NCBI GenBank assembly: GCA_017531505.1
Contig: JAFXKX010000001.1
Span: forward strand, 28,960-92,959
Origin: Clostridia bacterium
GTDB taxonomy: Bacteria > Bacillota > Clostridia > Christensenellales > Christensenellaceae
DNA length: 64,000 bases
Direction: 5' to 3'
Shown: in pieces, positions 17,693 to 26,519 of the stretch
How the letters are laid out: every line of letters begins with the position of its first letter
Position numbering within the stretch: position 1 is the first letter of the stretch
The notes under the pieces: generated by a model
Told to the model about the DNA's origin: nothing
Database searches by the model: none
What the model saw: only the letters and a program-made list of their open reading frames with translations
Translations under genes and position numbers: made by a program

Positions 17693-18469
17693 TCACGGGA
17701 TCATTGTGACGCCGCCCTCTGCCATGATGGTTTGACCGGTAATATGGCGGGAATCTTCGCTTGCAAGGAATACGGCAACAGGTGCGATATCTTCGTATGC
17801 ATCGCCGATACGGCCGATGATGGTGGGATTAAAGCCCAGCTTCATGGGATCGCGCTCGCCCTCAGGCATCTTTTCCAGCTGCTCATAATAAAAGTCGGTG
17901 ATAGCACCGGGGTTGATGGTGTTGACGTTGATATTGTATTTGCCCCATTCACGTGCGGCAGTACGTGCCATGGCACGGGTCGCTTCCTTGATGGCACCGT
18001 AAGCGGTCATGCCAAACTGACCTTCTACGCCGGCACCGGAGCCTACGCAAATGACTTTGCCGTGACCGCTCTTTTTGAGCCACGGGAAGCATAGACGCAT
18101 CATGTGGAAACTGCTCATCAGACCGCTCTGATAGAACATATCAAAGTCTTCCTGTGTGTGATCCTCAAAATGTTTATGACCGCAGGTGGTGGCCATGGCA
18201 TTGTTGTATAAAATATCGATACCGCCAAACTTCTCTGCAGTGGCAGCAACAAATGCCTCCATCTGGTCGATTTTGGTGACGTCGCATACAAAACTCAGCA
18301 CTTCGGCACCTGCTTCGCGACAAAGACGCTCTGTCTCGGCCAAGCGATCGAGACTGCGGGCACAAATAGCCAGATTTGCGCCTTCCTCTGCATACTTGAT
18401 GGCGATCTGTTTGCCAAGGCCCCGGCCGGCGCCGGTAACGATAGCGGTCCTACCCTCTAATTTTCCCAT
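17693..18469 (-). CDS. Short-chain dehydrogenase/reductase
   Basis: 258 residues of the classical SDR family. The N-terminal TGAGRGLG binds NAD(P), NNAMATT replaces the usual NNAG, and the catalytic Ser/Tyr/Lys are in the VGSGAGVEGQFGMTAYGAIK region; NINVNTINPGA and TGQTIMAEGG complete the fold. Likely oxidises or reduces a sugar or polyol, suggested only by the neighbouring SIS genes. It lies upstream of the SIS triplet but has its own promoter, and no terminator separates them. Confidence 0.87.
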   Translation of the reverse strand: MGKLEGRTAIVTGAGRGLGKQIAIKYAEEGANLAICARSLDRLAETERLCREAGAEVLSFVCDVTKIDQMEAFVAATAEKFGGIDILYNNAMATTCGHKHFEDHTQEDFDMFYQSGLMSSFHMMRLCFPWLKKSGHGKVICVGSGAGVEGQFGMTAYGAIKEATRAMARTAAREWGKYNINVNTINPGAITDFYYEQLEKMPEGERDPMKLGFNPTIIGRIGDAYEDIAPVAVFLASEDSRHITGQTIMAEGGVTMIP

Positions 18470-18498
18470 AAATCGCTCCTTTCTTACGGAACAAACCT

Positions 18499-18548
18499 TA
18501 CGGTATGCCGTATATTTCCATGGTAATACTTCTGCAAAAAAGTGTCAA
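18499..18548 (-). promoter_or_regulatory. SDR promoter with downstream palindrome
   Basis: Minus-strand TTGACA (18548-18543), 17-base spacer, TACCAT (18525-18520). A palindrome TACGG-TATG-CCGTA (18499-18512) lies just downstream of the predicted start, a repressor-like position. Confidence 0.6.
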
Positions 18549-18562
18549 TTCTTTGGAAGGTA

Positions 18563-18591
18563 TTGAATTCCCAAACGGGCTAATATATAAT
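18563..18591 (+). promoter_or_regulatory. ilvE promoter
   Basis: TTGAAT (18563-18568), 17-base spacer, perfect TATAAT (18586-18591). Leader of about 70 bases; no T-box motif in it. Confidence 0.75.
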
Positions 18592-18667
18592 AAATGAAAC
18601 ATCCACTTGTATTTTTATGCGCTGCAAGGCGTAAAATTTTCAGATAAGGAATTACGGAGGCATATCA

Positions 18668-19735
18668 ATGGATATCAAGTTTGAAAAACGCGCTGAATTG
18701 AAACAGAAGCCGGATGAAAAGAATCTGGGCTTTGGCAAATACTATACCGACCATATGTTCATGATGGACTATGATGAAGGCCAGGGTTGGCACGATGCCT
18801 GCATCGTACCCTACGGCCCCATCCCCATGGAGCCCACCTGTGTTACCCTGCACTATGCGCAGGAGACCTTCGAGGGTATGAAGGCTTACCGTACCGCAGA
18901 GGGTAAGATCCAGCTGTTCCGCCCGGAGATGAACGCAAGAAGAATGATCAACTCCAACGCGCGTCTGTGCATGCCCGCATTCCCCGAAGATATGTTTATC
19001 GAGGCAGTAAAGGCAATTGTTAAGGTAGATGCGGATTGGGTACCTTCCGAACCCGAAACCTCTCTGTACATCCGCCCCTTCATGTTTGCTACCGAAGGCG
19101 CATTGGGCGCACATGCATCCAGCTCTTATAAATTTGTGATCGTACTGAGCCCCAGCGGTGCATATTATAAAGAAGGCGTAAACCCCGTACGCATCCTCAT
19201 CGAAGATGAACTGGTACGTGCAGTCAAGGGTGGTACCGGCTTTGCAAAGTGCGGCGGCAACTATGCATCCTCTCTGCTGGCTCAGAAAAAGGCTGCAGAA
19301 CAGGGCTGTGCACAGGTACTGTGGCTGGATGGCGTAGAAAGAAAGTATGTAGAAGAAGTCGGCACCATGAACGTTATGTTCAAGATCGCCGGTGAGATCT
19401 ACACCGCAGCCATCGATGGCTCTGTATTGCCCGGTGTTACCAGAGACTCTATCATCCACATCCTGAGAGACTGGGGTTATACCGTAAACGAAGGCAAACT
19501 GTCTGTAGACGATCTGATGAAGGCAGGCCATGACGGCACTCTGGAAGAGGCATTCGGTACCGGTACTGCGGCAGTTATTTCTCCTATCGGCGAATTCCTG
19601 TATAAGGATGACTCCGTACGCATCAACGACTTCAAGACCGGTGAACTCACCCAGAAACTGTACGATTATCTGACCGGCATCCAGTGGGGCAGAGAAGAAG
19701 ATAAGTACAACTGGACCACCACCATTGATGCCTAA
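18668..19735 (+). CDS. ilvE: Branched-chain amino acid aminotransferase
   Basis: 355 residues, fold-type IV PLP aminotransferase. Family segments include HYAQETFEGMKAYR, the GGNYASSLLAQKKA motif, and VEEVGTMNVMF; the PLP lysine lies in the FAKCGGNYASS-to-QKKAAEQG part. It interconverts Leu, Ile and Val with their keto acids. Strong promoter and terminator indicate a single-gene unit. A GGAGG site lies shortly before the ATG. Confidence 0.94.
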   Translation: MDIKFEKRAELKQKPDEKNLGFGKYYTDHMFMMDYDEGQGWHDACIVPYGPIPMEPTCVTLHYAQETFEGMKAYRTAEGKIQLFRPEMNARRMINSNARLCMPAFPEDMFIEAVKAIVKVDADWVPSEPETSLYIRPFMFATEGALGAHASSSYKFVIVLSPSGAYYKEGVNPVRILIEDELVRAVKGGTGFAKCGGNYASSLLAQKKAAEQGCAQVLWLDGVERKYVEEVGTMNVMFKIAGEIYTAAIDGSVLPGVTRDSIIHILRDWGYTVNEGKLSVDDLMKAGHDGTLEEAFGTGTAAVISPIGEFLYKDDSVRINDFKTGELTQKLYDYLTGIQWGREEDKYNWTTTIDA

Positions 19736-19758
19736 CCGATCTACAACAAGCAATATGC

Positions 19759-19788
19759 AAAAGCGGCAGAAATTCTGCCGCTTTTTTT
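19759..19788 (+). terminator. Intrinsic terminator after ilvE
   Basis: Stem AAAAGCGGCAGA / CTGCCGCTTTT. About 29 bases are identical to the terminator at 22078-22107, so the two bracket the sigma factor/permease pair. Confidence 0.92.
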
Positions 19789-19872
19789 ATTGAGTTGTGT
19801 AGAATTCTGGAAATTGCATTCGTCTATATCAATGAAGAGATGGTATACTATTGGTAACAGGAGAGGGATAGT

Positions 19873-20391
19873 ATGTCTGATTCGATAGAAAGTTTGTTGG
19901 ATATATACAGAATACAATATACGCATTTTTTAAGGAAGGCAGTCCGTTTTTTGGGAAACTATGAAGATGCCCAAGAGGTGATGCAGGATGTTGCGGTAAG
20001 ACTGAGCGAAGGGCGGATGCGACCGATGGATGTCCGCAATCCTCAGGCTTTGCTCAACACGATGGTGCGCAACCGCTGCATTGATATGTATCGCAGGCAA
20101 CTACGCCGTGCAGAACAGCCGCTGGATACAGAACTGCGGCAATGGGCCGCAGATCAAACAACGGAGGACTCTGTACAAGCGATAGAATACCGGGAACTCA
20201 TGAGAAAACTGCTGGAGGGGTATCCACAGGCGTTAAGGCAGGCATTTTGTATGCATACGCTGGAAGGGTATACTGTGCCGGAAATCGCAAAACAACTGGG
20301 AGTTTCGCCAAAGGCATTGGCACAACGGCTGCGCAGAATGCGATTACGATTGCAAAAACGGTATCAGGCGATGACTGCAATGTGGAAATAA
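19873..20391 (+). CDS. ECF-like RNA polymerase sigma factor
   Basis: 172 residues. Region 2 is in FLGNYEDAQEVMQDVAVRL and NPQALLNTMVRNRCIDMYRR; region 4 is the helix-turn-helix YTVPEIAKQLGVSPKALAQRLRR. This two-domain build is typical of ECF sigma factors. An AGGAGAGG site precedes ATG 19873, and TGGTATACT (19841-19849) is an extended -10 candidate. Only 13 bases separate it from the next gene, a polytopic permease that may act as its membrane partner; no canonical anti-sigma domain was seen. Confidence 0.85.
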   Translation: MSDSIESLLDIYRIQYTHFLRKAVRFLGNYEDAQEVMQDVAVRLSEGRMRPMDVRNPQALLNTMVRNRCIDMYRRQLRRAEQPLDTELRQWAADQTTEDSVQAIEYRELMRKLLEGYPQALRQAFCMHTLEGYTVPEIAKQLGVSPKALAQRLRRMRLRLQKRYQAMTAMWK

Positions 20392-20404
20392 AGGGGGTAT
20401 ACCT

Positions 20405-22072
20405 ATGAAAGAAAGAAAAGTTTGTTTCAAAAAAGGAAATCTTTCGATTTTTCTTCTGCTGATAATCGTAGTATTTGTGATTGGAGGCAGTATCTCTTTA
20501 GTAGAAACAGCTTCGTATGCCTTGATGCAGAAAAATGCAGAGGTATACGGTGATTTTCATGGGATCATATTTGCAATTTCCGAAAGAGCGATGGAAACCG
20601 TTGAACAGAGTCCTTATGTGACAGACCATGCATATATTTATAGTTATGGAATATATGAACTCCCCGAAAGCCAAGTTGAGATTTCTTTAGGTGCCTATGA
20701 TGAGAAAGCATGGGAAATGTCTCATATCCAATTGGTCGAAGGAAGAATGCCGCAATCTGCAGAGGAAATCGTGCTGGAAGAGCGATGGAAGACCGATATG
20801 GGCTGGAAGACCGGCGATACCGTCACGATAGATACAGGGGAAGAAGAAAAGCAATTTACAATTTGTGGGTGGATCAATAATTATCGTCTGCTGTGGGCAA
20901 GATCTCAGCCGGGTGTATTAAACAAACAGTTGCCTACAGGTTTATTGGGTAAGGATGCATTGCCGCTGAAAATGAGACATGTAATGCTGGACTTCGTGAG
21001 GACCAACAGGACAGACAGCAGTGAGAATATCTTTCATTCGTTAACGTTTTCGCTGGAGGTAGATCGGTATTTATCACAAGCGAGTTATTACAATAGCGCG
21101 GTATACACGAATGGTGGAGGCAGCCGTTTCTATGAATTCCGTATGACGACGATGGCGGTACTGGTCATTGCTTCCCTGGTGGCGATCTATGGGGTACTTA
21201 TGCGGCGGATCCGGGAATATCGGCTGCAAGATATTCCGGCAAAGCAGTTGCTGTTGAGTGTGGGCGGCGCAATATTTGGCGGCGCATTGACAGGACTGTT
21301 GATGCATCAGTTGTTGAGCCCATTCTGCAAGGCATTGCTCGGGTATGAAATCCCTCTGTTTGGAAGCTGGTGGATCGCATTGGTGCTGGCAGTATGCAGC
21401 TTTGGGCTGACGATACTGGAGTATCGCCGTCAGCAGAGCAGAAAAATGCTGACAGAACTGTTGGGGCGGCACATACCCAAAGATGCAAAGACATTGGGTG
21501 AATCCCGTTGGCGGCGGAGCCGGCGCACCACGCTGGCGGTATGTGCGGTAGTGGCTTTTCTGGCTATGCTGCTGAGCGGACAGACGCTGCATCTGGAAGT
21601 AAATGATTACGGGTTGAACTGGGAGGCTCCGGTCGTCACAGCCGGTGAATTCCCCGAGATCCCGCGATTTGATAGCAATATGCATTATGGCTTGGGCGAT
21701 GAGATCATGATCATCCTGCAGGTGCTCAGGGTGGTGACCTTCTTGTTTGCGGCGATCCTGAGTATGATCGGTGTATATCATATCTATATGGAATATGTGC
21801 ATCAGGATGCCCATGCATTCCGCGCATTGTGCGACAGGTCGGCATCTTTGCGGATGTTGAGAAAGGAACTTCTGCGATTCTTGCTGTTGAGTACCGTATG
21901 TGCGGTCGTATTGTGCAGGATCATGGTGGCGCTGACTTCCGGCGGCGGGATCCCGCACTTTATGCAGGAACTGCTATATGCGCTGCCCGGTATTGCCGTG
22001 GCATTTGTGATAGGGGCAGGATTCCTGATGTGGACAGCGCACAGAGCAAACAAATACATCTGGAAAGAATAA
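20405..22072 (+). CDS. FtsX-like permease family membrane protein
   Basis: 555 residues. An N-terminal helix (IFLLLIIVVFVIGGSISLV) is followed by a ~200-residue outside domain with VEGRMPQSAEEIVLEE and WKTGDTV, the MacB periplasmic-core signature; then about seven more membrane segments in two blocks. That layout matches FtsX/MacB/LolC exporters, which need an ABC ATPase; none is adjacent. Co-transcribed with the sigma factor, so it may be a target or controller of it. The function is unassigned. Confidence 0.72.
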   Translation: MKERKVCFKKGNLSIFLLLIIVVFVIGGSISLVETASYALMQKNAEVYGDFHGIIFAISERAMETVEQSPYVTDHAYIYSYGIYELPESQVEISLGAYDEKAWEMSHIQLVEGRMPQSAEEIVLEERWKTDMGWKTGDTVTIDTGEEEKQFTICGWINNYRLLWARSQPGVLNKQLPTGLLGKDALPLKMRHVMLDFVRTNRTDSSENIFHSLTFSLEVDRYLSQASYYNSAVYTNGGGSRFYEFRMTTMAVLVIASLVAIYGVLMRRIREYRLQDIPAKQLLLSVGGAIFGGALTGLLMHQLLSPFCKALLGYEIPLFGSWWIALVLAVCSFGLTILEYRRQQSRKMLTELLGRHIPKDAKTLGESRWRRSRRTTLAVCAVVAFLAMLLSGQTLHLEVNDYGLNWEAPVVTAGEFPEIPRFDSNMHYGLGDEIMIILQVLRVVTFLFAAILSMIGVYHIYMEYVHQDAHAFRALCDRSASLRMLRKELLRFLLLSTVCAVVLCRIMVALTSGGGIPHFMQELLYALPGIAVAFVIGAGFLMWTAHRANKYIWKE

Positions 22073-22077
22073 ATAGT

Positions 22078-22107
22078 AAAAGCGGCAGAAATTCTGCCGC
22101 TTTTTTG
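22078..22107 (+). terminator. Intrinsic terminator after the permease
   Basis: Same stem and T-run as at 19759-19788 (about 29 identical bases). Confidence 0.92.
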
Positions 22108-22194
22108 TATCCTTCGGCAGGAAAAAGGTGTTGAATACAGAATTTTTATGTAGGTAAATTTGTATTTTCCATTATAAGAAGAGAGGTATTGTAT

Positions 22195-23148
22195 ATGTTG
22201 GATATCGTATCCATGGGCGAAGCCGTAATCGACTTTTCCATGTGCGGCACAGGCCCCAATGGGAACCCTGCTTATGAAATGAACCCCGGTGGTGCACCGG
22301 CAAATTGTGTAGTAGCCAGCGCGCAGCTGGGCGCAAAAAACGGATTTATCTCTATGGTAGGCGATGATCCCTTTGGTCATCATATCGCCAAGGCGCTGGA
22401 AGGACACGGCATCACTGCCCGCGGTCTGCGCTATACCAAAGAGGGCGTTACCCGTCTGGCATTTGTCAGCATCGACGAGACCGGCGACCGCAGCTTTTAC
22501 TTTGTACCCGGCAGACACGCCGAGCGTTTGATCAAGCCCGAGGAAGTACCGCTGGATATGATTGACGAGGCAAAGATACTGCATATCTCCTGCGTATATG
22601 ATAAAGGCGATCCCGGCTATGATGCAGTAGATTTTGCACTGGATTATGCACAGAAAAACGGCAAACTCATTTCTTGTGACCCCAACTATCGCCCGGGCAG
22701 ATGGGATCCCGCTTCCGGTTATGCCCGCGAGTATTATCGCGAGATACTCTCCCGCTGCCATCTGATCAAAGTTTCTGAAGAAGAGATGAGTATCGTTACC
22801 GGTGTGGCAGAAGACCAGGTAGAAGAAGGCGCAAAGCTGCTGATGGAACTGGGTGTAGAAAAGAAAGCGGTATTTGTAACCTTGGGTTCCAAAGGTGCTT
22901 ACTATATCACCCCCGAAGAGCAGGGCTATGTCCCCGGCTTTAAGGTAGACGCGGTAGATACTACCGGCTGCGGTGACTCGTTTATGGGCTCTATGCATTA
23001 CTTCATGTGCTACGAGCCGGATATGCCGATGGCAGAAAAGGTACGTCGGGCAAATGCAGTAGGTGCATTGTGTGCATTGAAGCATGGTGCATTTGATGCG
23101 ATGCCCACTCCCGAAGAGCTAGAAGCATTCCTGGCAGAACAGGCATAA
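22195..23148 (+). CDS. PfkB-family carbohydrate kinase (fructokinase-like)
   Basis: 317 residues with GGAPANCVVASAQLGAK near the N-terminus and the C-terminal PfkB signature DTTGCGDSFMGS with the catalytic Asp. The N-terminal MGEAVIDF and NPGGAPANC segments resemble fructokinases, but the sugar is not certain. ATG at 22195 (MLDIVSMGEAV) has AGAGAGG before it. Alone between two terminators. Confidence 0.85.
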   Translation: MLDIVSMGEAVIDFSMCGTGPNGNPAYEMNPGGAPANCVVASAQLGAKNGFISMVGDDPFGHHIAKALEGHGITARGLRYTKEGVTRLAFVSIDETGDRSFYFVPGRHAERLIKPEEVPLDMIDEAKILHISCVYDKGDPGYDAVDFALDYAQKNGKLISCDPNYRPGRWDPASGYAREYYREILSRCHLIKVSEEEMSIVTGVAEDQVEEGAKLLMELGVEKKAVFVTLGSKGAYYITPEEQGYVPGFKVDAVDTTGCGDSFMGSMHYFMCYEPDMPMAEKVRRANAVGALCALKHGAFDAMPTPEELEAFLAEQA

Positions 23149-23161
23149 GTCCATAAAATAT

Positions 23162-23192
23162 AAAAAGACCTCCCAAGCAAGGGAGGTCTTTT
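23162..23192. terminator. Bidirectional intrinsic terminator
   Basis: Stem AAAAGACCTCCC / GGGAGGTCTTTT between convergent genes (kinase on plus, GtrA on minus). Confidence 0.88.
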
Positions 23193-23204
23193 GTTGTGCG
23201 CAGG

Positions 23205-23609
23205 TTATTCCTGCTCTTTTTTGCCGGTATCCAGAGAGCTGCCAAATACGACATAGCGCTGGAACAAAAACTCGGTAATAAAGTTGAGCAGCATATTGAG
23301 GATGGTGACGACATATTCATTCCAACCGATGGATACCAGCCAGTTGCCCAGCCAGGTAGACAAAGGGGTAAAGAACAGATAGTACACAAATACCTTTGCC
23401 ATAGCGGCGGGTACATTGGCAGCGGACTGGAAGGTGAACTTACGGTTGAAGGTAAAGTTCCATACGACAGACAGCACCAAAGAGATCAGGTAGCATGGCC
23501 AATAAGACCAGTTGGTCACTTCGTTGAGCAGAGCAAAGCTGCCCATCTGGATGACGCCGGCACTAATAGAGAACAAAGTAAATTTTAAAACACGAATAAA
23601 TTCAGACAA
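23205..23609 (-). CDS. GtrA-family membrane protein
   Basis: 134 residues with four predicted membrane helices and GtrA hallmarks FTLFSISAGVIQMGSF, VVWNFTFNRKFTF and ITEFLFQRYVVF. GtrA proteins are thought to move lipid-linked sugars across the membrane during polysaccharide or teichoic acid decoration. The start is TTG at 23609 (no in-frame ATG), nine bases after AAGGAG. No glycosyltransferase is adjacent. It has its own promoter. Confidence 0.83.
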   Translation of the reverse strand: MSEFIRVLKFTLFSISAGVIQMGSFALLNEVTNWSYWPCYLISLVLSVVWNFTFNRKFTFQSAANVPAAMAKVFVYYLFFTPLSTWLGNWLVSIGWNEYVVTILNMLLNFITEFLFQRYVVFGSSLDTGKKEQE

Positions 23610-23640
23610 TTCCCATATCTCCTTTCTTGAGATTATCTAC

Positions 23641-23670
23641 AGTATAATATATGGGTCTTGGTGAACGCAA
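23641..23670 (-). promoter_or_regulatory. gtrA-like gene promoter
   Basis: Minus-strand TTGCGT (23670-23665), 18-base spacer, TATACT (23646-23641). Confidence 0.6.
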
Positions 23671-23702
23671 TAAAAAAGGCCTTCCTAGAGAAGGCCTTTT
23701 TC
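23670..23702. terminator. Intrinsic terminator after the nitroreductase gene
   Basis: Stem AAAAAAGGCCTTC / GAAGGCCTTTTT with a 5-base loop; the minus strand reading ends the oxidoreductase-nitroreductase operon. Confidence 0.85.
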
Positions 23703-23708
23703 ATAAAT

Positions 23709-24272
23709 TCACTTTACATCGATGATATGCGCCATATCGTATTCGTGAGGATCTTTATCCATCGCACGATGACCGATGGCTACGCCGATGCCGTATTCCA
23801 GCCCTGCGGGGAAGCAGGTCTTTTCGCGCAGCGCCTCGCTGCCTTCACCGGTAAATGCCATGGCAGGCATCCCCAGAATAACGGAATCCAGCCCCATAGA
23901 CTTGGCGGCCAGTGCCAGCGTCTGTGCAGCGATGCCGGCATCTACCTTATAGTAAGTGCCGTCTGCGGGGATAGCCACGATGACCAGCAGCGGTGCATCG
24001 TAGAGTACTTTATAGTTGCGGCCTGCGATGCGGTCAATGGTCGCTTGATCACCGCTTGCCAGCAGTTTGTCTACCACCGCTTTTTCGATATCCGCCAGTA
24101 CGTCGGGGTTGGTGATAAACAGATGGCGCTGTGCCTGTGCATTGACTGCCGTGGGCGAAGCCAGTACAGCCAGTTTCAATGCCTCCAATTGCTCGCAGGT
24201 GAGGGGGGTATCTGCATATGCGCGGATGCTGGAACGCTTTGCAATGGTATCCAATACGGGGTTGTTCAACAT
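23709..24272 (-). CDS. Nitroreductase-family FMN oxidoreductase
   Basis: 187 residues. The N-terminal RSSIRAY is the FMN phosphate-binding motif of the NfsA/FRase family; MGLDSVILGMPAM and a C-terminal VAIGHRAMDKDPHEYD complete the fold. It would use NAD(P)H to reduce a nitro compound, quinone or enone; the substrate is unknown. It follows the Gfo/Idh/MocA gene by 35 bases, with a terminator after it, so both form one operon. Confidence 0.87.
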   Translation of the reverse strand: MLNNPVLDTIAKRSSIRAYADTPLTCEQLEALKLAVLASPTAVNAQAQRHLFITNPDVLADIEKAVVDKLLASGDQATIDRIAGRNYKVLYDAPLLVIVAIPADGTYYKVDAGIAAQTLALAAKSMGLDSVILGMPAMAFTGEGSEALREKTCFPAGLEYGIGVAIGHRAMDKDPHEYDMAHIIDVK

Positions 24273-24307
24273 AATTTCTTTTTCCTTTCTATATACGATC
24301 TGTTTGC

Positions 24308-25300
24308 TCAGACGATATCGTCGTTGGGGAAGTGCATTCCCATGATCTCTCTGGCACGGTCCATGACTTTGAAAGAAGTGAGGGAGCGGGCATTGAAGGG
24401 GGCTTCACTGCCGTCTGCCTTTTGGATCATCTCGATAAATGCCTGTACTTCATAGGCAAGGTCTTTGCGGAAGGGGATATCTTCCAGCGGTAATTCCTCT
24501 GTGGTACCGTCTCGGTAGGTGATGGATACTTTCATAGGAGCGCTCATACCCTGAATGGTCATATATCCTTCCTCACCCTGGATCTCACAATGGTTTGCGG
24601 AAGGAGCAACTTTGCCGTAGAACATGGTGACCAGCATCGTCTCGTAAGAAGCGGTGATCATACCGACACCGTCCAACCCGTTATGCAGCTTGATGGCAGC
24701 GGCGGTGATATCCTGCGGCATACCAAACAATCCGGTCATAAAGTTCATAGTATATACGCCCAGATCCATCAGCGCACCGTTGGCAAGTTCAGGCACAAAG
24801 GCATTTTCGATGATGCCCTGCTTGAAGTTATCGTATCTTCTGGAGTAGGAGCAGCTGGACAGGATGGCTCTGCGAAGGGTGCCCAACTTGGGCAAAGCCT
24901 CGCGGATGCGGGCATAGTTGGGGTTAAATGCAGTACGCACGGCCTCCAGCAGCACAACATTGTTTTCTTTGGCGACCTCCATCATCTGTTCCCATTCACG
25001 GGCATTGGCCGCGCCGGATTTTTCGACCAGCACATGCTTGCCTGCGCGCATCATCTGGATGGCGTACTCTTTATGAGAATAGTTGGGTGTGGCGATATAT
25101 ACGGCATCTACCTCGGGGCAGGCAGCTACGGATTCCAAATCGGTAAACCACAAGGGGGCACCCCACTGCTCTGCATATTCGCGGGCGCGCTCTTCGCGGC
25201 GGGAGTGTACCGCCATCAGTTTGAAATCAGGGCAGGACCGTGCCGCGCCCAATACATAGTCGGTGATAAAATTGGTGCCGATGACAGCAAAACGTACCAT
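24308..25300 (-). CDS. Gfo/Idh/MocA-family oxidoreductase
   Basis: 330 residues. The Rossmann N-terminus (FAVIGTNFITDYVLG) binds NAD(P); VDAVYIATPNYSHKEYAIQMMRAGKHVLVEKSG-type sequence (KHVLVEK carries the catalytic Lys) identifies the family, and a beta-sheet substrate domain follows. Likely acts on a sugar or inositol-like alcohol. ATG at 25300 was chosen over longer readings because AGGAAG is correctly spaced and upstream sequence is the promoter. Confidence 0.9.
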   Translation of the reverse strand: MVRFAVIGTNFITDYVLGAARSCPDFKLMAVHSRREERAREYAEQWGAPLWFTDLESVAACPEVDAVYIATPNYSHKEYAIQMMRAGKHVLVEKSGAANAREWEQMMEVAKENNVVLLEAVRTAFNPNYARIREALPKLGTLRRAILSSCSYSRRYDNFKQGIIENAFVPELANGALMDLGVYTMNFMTGLFGMPQDITAAAIKLHNGLDGVGMITASYETMLVTMFYGKVAPSANHCEIQGEEGYMTIQGMSAPMKVSITYRDGTTEELPLEDIPFRKDLAYEVQAFIEMIQKADGSEAPFNARSLTSFKVMDRAREIMGMHFPNDDIV

Positions 25301-25337
25301 AATGAACTTCCTTTCTGTAAGGGAAATCTTTACTTTC

Positions 25338-25366
25338 AGTATACGGAAAAAGGGCGTCATAGTCAA
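25338..25366 (-). promoter_or_regulatory. Oxidoreductase-nitroreductase operon promoter
   Basis: Minus-strand TTGACT (25366-25361), 17-base spacer, TATACT (25343-25338); five of six in each box. Confidence 0.78.
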
Positions 25367-25383
25367 TAAAACAGGCTTTTTTA

Positions 25384-25412
25384 TTGACTTGCCACGCCGA
25401 TTGGGATATTCT
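25384..25412 (+). promoter_or_regulatory. mnmA operon promoter
   Basis: TTGACT (25384-25389), 17-base spacer, TATTCT (25407-25412). Divergent from the promoter at 25338-25366. Confidence 0.7.
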
Positions 25413-25434
25413 ATCATAGACGAGGTGTTGTATT

Positions 25435-26508
25435 ATGTGCAAAGGTAAAATTGCAATTGGAATTTCCGGCGGCGTAGATTCCGCCGTCAGTGCATATCTG
25501 CTGAAAAAGCAGGGTTATGATGTTATGGCTGTCTTCATGAAAAACTGGAATGAAGAAGACGAAAACGGCATCTGTACAGCCGATCAGGATTTTGAAGATG
25601 TCCGCAGAATTTGCGACCATCTGGATATCCCGTATTATTCGGTCAATTTTGCAAGAGAGTATTGGGATCGGGTATTCTCTATCTTTTTGGATGAATATAA
25701 GGCGGGTCGTACGCCCAACCCCGATGTACTGTGCAATAAAGAGATCAAATTCAAGGCCTTTCTGGATTTCTGTATGGATATGGGTGCCGATCAGATCGCG
25801 ACGGGGCATTACTGCCGCGTCAATAAAATGTTTGGCACAAGACTGATCAAAGGGCGCGACGAACGCAAAGATCAGTCCTATTTCCTGTGCACCCTCAATG
25901 CCCATCAGCTGGAGAAGGTAGAGTTCCCCGTAGGCGGCTATACCAAGGAATATGTGCGCCAGATCGCAAGAGATGCAGGCATCCCCGTGGCAGACAAAAA
26001 GAATTCCACAGGTATCTGCTTTATCGGCGAACGCAACTTCCGCAAATTCCTGCAAGGGTATTTGCCGGCGCAGCCGGGCCAGATGCGCACTACCTCCGGT
26101 GAGTATATCGGTCAGCATCAGGGCCTGATGTACTATACGCTGGGACAGCGGCGCGGACTGAATATCGGCGGACGCGGGACGGGCGAAAGCTGGTTTGTTG
26201 TAGATAAAGATCTGAAAAATAACATATTATATGTGGAACAGGGTGCAGACAGCCCGAAGCTGTATTCCAAAGTATGTGTATGCAGCGATTTCAGTTTTGT
26301 AAACCCATTGGATATTAAGGAATTTGACTGTACTGCCAAGTTCCGCTACCGTCAGCCGGATCAGAAAGTACACGTATATGTAGAGGGCGATCAGGTGCTT
26401 ATCGAGTCTTATGAGAAGCAGCGCGCCATTACCCCCGGCCAGTATGCGGTATTGTACAGCGGAGATGAGTGTCTTGGCGGTGGTCCCGTTAACACCATTT
26501 TGGAGTGA
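25435..26508 (+). CDS. mnmA: tRNA-specific 2-thiouridylase
   Basis: 357 residues. The PP-loop GISGGVDSAV, NPDVLCNKEIKF (catalytic Cys) and STGICFIGERNFRKFL (second catalytic Cys) are all present, followed by the C-terminal beta-barrel. It thiolates U34 of tRNA-Lys, Glu and Gln. First gene of an mnmA-glmU-pth-mfd run; its stop lies 12 bases before glmU. Confidence 0.96.
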   Translation: MCKGKIAIGISGGVDSAVSAYLLKKQGYDVMAVFMKNWNEEDENGICTADQDFEDVRRICDHLDIPYYSVNFAREYWDRVFSIFLDEYKAGRTPNPDVLCNKEIKFKAFLDFCMDMGADQIATGHYCRVNKMFGTRLIKGRDERKDQSYFLCTLNAHQLEKVEFPVGGYTKEYVRQIARDAGIPVADKKNSTGICFIGERNFRKFLQGYLPAQPGQMRTTSGEYIGQHQGLMYYTLGQRRGLNIGGRGTGESWFVVDKDLKNNILYVEQGADSPKLYSKVCVCSDFSFVNPLDIKEFDCTAKFRYRQPDQKVHVYVEGDQVLIESYEKQRAITPGQYAVLYSGDECLGGGPVNTILE

Positions 26509-26519
26509 GGAGCATGAGT

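Noticed and set aside
18592..18667. T-box or other riboswitch before ilvE
   Set aside because: Leader is only about 70 bases and lacks the T-box sequence and a terminator.
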